Shown piece by piece: positions 19,879-23,964 of a DNA stretch of 23,964 bases (the stretch's first letter is position 1; each line of letters begins with the position of its first letter). Both the position numbers and the translations under genes were made by a program. Below the pieces are notes generated by a model, which saw nothing but the letters and a program-made list of their open reading frames with translations, was not told the DNA's origin and searched no databases. Source of the DNA: Pigoraptor chileana (taxonomy: Eukaryota; Opisthokonta; Filasterea). The stretch lies in contig CALSCR010000112.1 of assembly GCA_943704495.1 (NCBI GenBank), forward strand, positions 1 through 23,964, in the 5' to 3' direction.

Positions 19879-20280
19879 GGTGCTCGCGCGGCGGATTCTT
19901 TCCGATCAATAACACCCGATATTGTCTTATTTGTCTCACACGCTTATACATGTACACATGCACGTGCGTTCAAGAATGGAGGGTCTCTCTCGTCTTGTGG
20001 ATTCCTTGTTTCGCGAAAATGTGCACTTCCGTCGGTTTGTTACTCTTATCTTTTTTTGTATTTGCGTTGCGCGTTACGCGGCGTCAAGCATCTCGCGAGA
20101 TCTCGGCAATATTTTGTGATGGAGCGCATTCCAGTCTGCCGAAAAAAATTCCTGACTTTGAATTGGCGGAAATAATTATTTTTTGCACGTTTGTATAGAA
20201 ATCACTATGAAATCGATTATTCTGCTGAAGAAAGAGAAAAATCGCCACACACATGTGCGCAGCAACAACGAAACATTCGC

Positions 20281-20311
<31 letters not shown>

Positions 20312-20499
20312 CACACACAACAGCACATACCCATTTCCTCAGAAACGCGTTATAATAGTTCGTGTTCAGAGAGAGAGACTATAGTTCCTTGTTATTAGTA
20401 AAGCGTTTTTGTTATTTGCTTGGATTGCGTCTGGAATTTTTGCCACTTTAGCCTCTATACATTTTCTCTCCTACTCGTGAACACACACCTGTTGCGAAA
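19879..20499. other. Intergenic region between the kinase-like gene and CCT3
   Basis: About 620 bases without a supported exon. The left half is T-rich 3' flank. The right half carries a (CA)n tract at 20278-20320 and the presumed CCT3 promoter. Antisense frames over the CA tract are low-complexity artefacts. Confidence 0.6.
20278..20320 (+). repeat. (CA)n microsatellite upstream of CCT3
   Basis: A CA dinucleotide tract with one interruption, about 180 bases before the CCT3 start codon. Confidence 0.92.
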
Positions 20500-23215
20500 A
20501 TGCAGCAGCCAGTCATCGTCCTCAGTAAGTCGCCTTGTAAAACTCTTGGCTCCTTATGTGCAATTGCCTCTCAGTGGAAAGTCTGGGGTGGGATCTGTTC
20601 GTCGTCGTTGTTTGATCTGATGTTCTGGTCCTTGCGTCATCCACATTGCAGACCAGACGGTCAAGCGAGAGAGCGGCCGTAAGGTCCAACTGAGCAACAT
20701 TGCGTCGGCGCGGGTGAGTGTAGACCTTTGATGTGGCTCGTCACTTCTCAATGTGTGATGTGTGTTCTTTATGGGTTCATCGATGTGCATTTTGCTGCAC
20801 TATATCAATGTACTGAATGTACGGACGTGTCTGCTTGGGTATTTAATGTGGTTGCAGGCTGTTGCGGATGTCATTCGCACTTGCCTTGGCCCTCGCGCCA
20901 TGCTCAAAATGCTCATGGATCCTATGGGTGGCATTGTCATGACAAACGACGGAAATGCCATCTTGCGCGAGATTGACGTGTCGCACCCTGCCGCAAAGTC
21001 GATGATTGAGATCAGCAGGACACAGGACGAGGAGGTCGGCGACGGAACCACGTCTGTTATCATTCTTGGTGGGAATGCAGAGCAATGGCGCTCTCACAAA
21101 CTTGTTTGTGCTTTCCTGCTTCTCTTTCCATCCTTCCCTTAGTTTTTGCATGCCTTTGTATATTTGATTCTCCCTATTTGCGTTTCGATCTTTGTGTGGC
21201 TGACTGATACGTTCAAAGCTTTCTGATTTCACTTTGGTTTCAAAATGATCGCAACCCAAACCAATGTTATCCAACTTTTTTAACATTGTCGGCTCTCCTT
21301 TGTTGTGTTCTTGCGTTCTTCCTTATTCATCGTACAGCCGGCGAGATGCTCACCGTCGCGGAGCCCTTCCTCGAGCGCCAGATGCACCCCACCGTCATTG
21401 TCAGTGCGTACGCCCAGGCTCTGGATGATGCAACCACCCTCATTGAAAAGCACATCAGCTCTCCCGTCGACACGAATGACGACGCGGCTATGCTCAACAT
21501 TATCAAGTCGTGTCTCGGTACCAAGTTCATGAAGCGGTGGTCCGACCTCGCCTGCAAGATCGCACTTGCGGCCGTGCGCACCGTCGCCATTGAGGAGAAT
21601 GGGCGCCGCGAAATCGACATTAAGCGCTACGCCAAGGTTGAGAAGGTGAGTTGACAATGTGATATGTTCCTGTAGCTTTACCTTTGTCGTGGTGTTAGTG
21701 AGATCGTTATTTTCATGGATATCAACCTGACAATTGATTCTGGCTTTCCATTTCAGATTCCCGGCGGTGAGATTGAGGAGTCGGAGGTGCTTCGAGGTGT
21801 GATGATCAACAAGGATGTGACGCACGCTAAGATGCGTCGCCGCATTGAAAACCCGCGCATCATGCTGCTGGATTGCCCCCTGGAGTATAAGAAGGGCGAG
21901 AGCCAGACGAACCTCGAGGTGACAAAGGAAGGCGACTGGCAGCACATTTTGAAGCTCGAAGAGGAATTTATTGAGCAGATGTGCAACGACATCATCGCAC
22001 TCAAGCCCGACCTTGTCATCACGGAGAAGGGTGTTTCCGGTGCGTGGTCCTGAACAATAACAGGTGCACATGTGCGTACTGGGACCGTGTTTGTGTTTGT
22101 GTTGCTCACTGTCTTTGCTTTCCGTGTTTGCCATTGCAGACCTTGCACAGCACTACTTTGTGAAGCATAACATCACTGCTCTGCGGCGAGTGCGCAAGAC
22201 GGACAACAACCGCATTGGCCGGTCGTGCGGTGCGACGATTGTGAACCGCACGGACGAGCTGAAGGAGTCTGACATTGGCACTGGCGCGGGCCTTTTCGAG
22301 GTGAAGAAGATTGGTGATGAGTACTTTGCCTTCATCACTGAGTGCAAGGATCCCAAGGCATGCACGATTCTCCTCCGTGGTGCGAGCAAGGACGTCCTCA
22401 TGGAGGTTGAACGCAACCTGCAGGATGCCATGAACGTCGCGCGCAATGTGTTGGTGAACCCGCGCCTCGTTCCCGGTGGCGGCGCAACTGAGATGGCGTT
22501 GTCGCAGCTGCTCCTCGAAAAGGCCAAGGGCATCGAGGGCATTCGGCAATGGCCCTACAAGGCCGTGGCTACGGCACTCGAGGTTATCCCCCGCACTCTC
22601 ATCCAGAACTGTGGTGCAAACGTCATTCGCACTCTCACCGCACTCAGGGTATGTGTTTTTCCTGACGCGCGTGAGTGTGTGTGTTTGGGGTTGCTGTGAT
22701 ATTATCGGATGTGCTTTATTCCTCGTTTCGTCGCCTCTGGTCGTTTTGTCTTGTATCGTGTCAAGGATGTCCGCCTTATGCAGTGTTTCTTACCTTTTTG
22801 ATTGTTTCGTGAATTTGCAGGCAAAGCATGCGACGGCAGGCAACATCACGTGGGGTATTGATGGCGACCAGGGCGTGCTTGCGGACATGAAGGACCTTGG
22901 CATCTGGGAGCCAGTGTCCGTCAAGGTTCAGACAATCAAGACAGCCATCGAGGTGGGAGGTGGCGTCATGATAGACGCTGATTGCAGGTGCATGTTTTGT
23001 GTCGGTGCTGTTGCCAGAAGTTGTTTATTGCTGACACCATGCATTCTGCTGCACTGCTGCCCTTGTGACGACAGACGGCCGTCATGATTCTGCGCATTGA
23101 CGACATTGTGTCGGGCCTCAAGCGCGAGAAGGAGCAGCCTCAGGCCGCACAGGGCGCGCCAGAGGGTGCTGAGCAGCCGGAGGGCGCCGATGGCCATGAG
23201 GGCCACGACCACTGA
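20500..23215 (+). CDS. CCT3: Chaperonin CCT/TRiC subunit gamma, 8 exons
   Basis: Subunit of the cytosolic double-ring chaperonin that folds actin, tubulin and other proteins with ATP. Exons: 20500-20524, 20652-20713, 20858-21068, 21338-21645, 21757-22039, 22140-22648, 22821-22952 and 23075-23215, giving 556 residues against 545 in human. Group II chaperonin motifs are visible: RTCLGPRAMLKML, DPMGGIVMTNDG (about 50-61), the ATP-hydrolysis motif GDGTTS (90-95), GRREIDIKRYAKVEKIPGG, VITEKGVSD, RRVRKTDNNRIGRSCGA, and VPGGGATEMA with the conserved glycines near the C terminus. The gamma assignment rests on KRESGRKVQ at the start and on QWPYKAVATALEVIPRTL and IDDIVSGLKRE near the end. The first exon is only 25 bases. 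The tail is rich in Gln, Ala, Gly and His, longer than usual. It is the best-conserved protein of the window. Confidence 0.97.
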
Positions 23216-23611
23216 GTGACACGCATCCGGGGGCAGAGGTTCAAGTTTGGCTGCAACGGCGGCTGATTCCGTCCCGTGTCGCGCATGTCCGTGTGTTGTG
23301 TATTGTGTGCCGTGTGCTGCCACAACTCCTCGACACCCCTCGCGGGAATCAGTGGGCGTGAGGATTGTGTATACGGCTGTTAGCGCAGTGCGCTCGCCGC
23401 TGTCTTATTTCTGTACATCGCCGCGGCCTAGGACGCTGAATTAACGTTGTTATGACCAACCATGGACTTAAGCTAAGCTTAGATTTGTACTTTCCGATTT
23501 TCCGAAAAATAATTTTTTCTCCCGCTAATAATTAAGAGCGAGATCTCGATAATTCCATGACACACACCACCAGCCCGAGAGCGGGTAATGGACTGTCTGA
23601 TACACGAGCGC

Positions 23612-23675
23612 GTCCGCCGCGCACCACGGTGTGTGCCCAGAGTGTTTAGCGCGTGTCCGCCGCGCACCACGGTGT
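23612..23675. repeat. 21-bp direct repeat, two copies
   Basis: GTCCGCCGCGCACCACGGTG plus one T occurs perfectly at 23612-23632 and again at 23655-23675, an offset of 43 bases. It is GC-rich in otherwise AT-rich DNA, and part of each copy is nearly palindromic. Confidence 0.9.
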
Positions 23676-23905
23676 CTACGAAATTTTCCGTATCTTTTTT
23701 AATATAGGCACGTACACCATTCATTACGTACCTGTAGTAGAAAATATTTTGCGAACGGATTTGGACGAGCCCATCCCAAAAAGGAAATATTTACTGTTTG
23801 GGGTCACGGCCCGGCGCAGCCCGCAACCATTACATTAGCATGTGGCACCGTTTTACTGATGAAATCCAGGCTCAATTTCAATTTAAAAAGGAATGCCCCG
23901 TGCAG

Positions 23906-23925
23906 GTCCCCGAAAATCGTGGGAC
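23906..23925. repeat. Small inverted repeat (hairpin)
   Basis: GTCCCCGA and TCGTGGGAC can pair around a short A-rich loop, with one unpaired or mismatched position. Similar GTCC/GGGG strings follow at about 23938-23945. The function is unknown; it could be a terminator-like or mobile-element fragment, or chance. Confidence 0.4.
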
Positions 23926-23964
23926 TTCAAATTAAAAGTCCGGGGAGAGAGCCAGGCTGCGCAG

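Larger units (their letters stand above)
23216..23964. other. Non-coding right flank after CCT3
   Basis: About 750 bases without a supported exon. The first 250 bases are GC-rich 3' flank of CCT3. After about 23470 the DNA becomes AT-rich, with a 21-bp direct repeat and a small hairpin near the end, both listed separately. A further gene may begin beyond the window. Confidence 0.6.

Noticed and set aside
20330-20499. Heat-shock element upstream of CCT3
   Set aside because: Only a partial GAA/TTC pair was seen (GGAATTTTTGCC). There is no array of three inverted units, so no site is claimed.

Overview
The window is nuclear DNA of an intron-rich eukaryote. It holds nine protein-coding genes with about 58 GT-AG introns, all read with the standard genetic code. 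No rRNA, tRNA, transposon protein or CRISPR array was recognised. Gene content, conserved protein blocks and intron density fit a unicellular relative of animals and fungi (opisthokont grade). That placement is inference; the window has no phylogenetic marker I could use to name the organism. Every gene model was assembled by eye: splice phases were checked to be consistent, but none is supported by transcripts.

Layout, left to right. (AG)n repeat at the edge; SNX3-like sorting nexin (+, 176-975); about 1 kb of non-coding DNA with a CRE/CCAAT-like promoter; HBS1-like ribosome-rescue GTPase (+, 2008-7597, about 15 exons) with an expanded low-complexity exon and a Ski7-like motif; pyrroline-5-carboxylate reductase (-, 8692-7623), tail-to-tail with HBS1; a 1 kb spacer with a diverged 200-bp tandem duplication; a TPP1/ACD-like OB-fold telomere protein (-, 11238-9682); a 324-bp divergent promoter with E2F-like sites; DNA polymerase delta subunit 3 (+, 11563-14104); mitochondrial inner membrane peptidase IMMP1 (-, 15173-14149), whose stop lies 44 bp from the POLD3 stop; a 247-bp divergent promoter with telomere-like motifs; GPN3 GTPase (+, 15421-16966); a predicted acylated nucleoside-monophosphate-kinase-like protein with an extra C-terminal domain (+, 17646-19878); CCT3, chaperonin subunit gamma (+, 20500-23215); and a non-coding right flank.

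Most genes are housekeeping and unrelated: endosomal sorting, ribosome rescue, proline synthesis, DNA replication, mitochondrial protein processing, RNA polymerase II assembly, protein folding. The one pairing that suggests joint regulation is the TPP1-like gene and POLD3, which share a promoter with two E2F-like sites and would both act at telomeres or replication forks. The TPP1-like gene, the Ski7-motif architecture of HBS1 and the fused kinase-like protein are the main points of interest.
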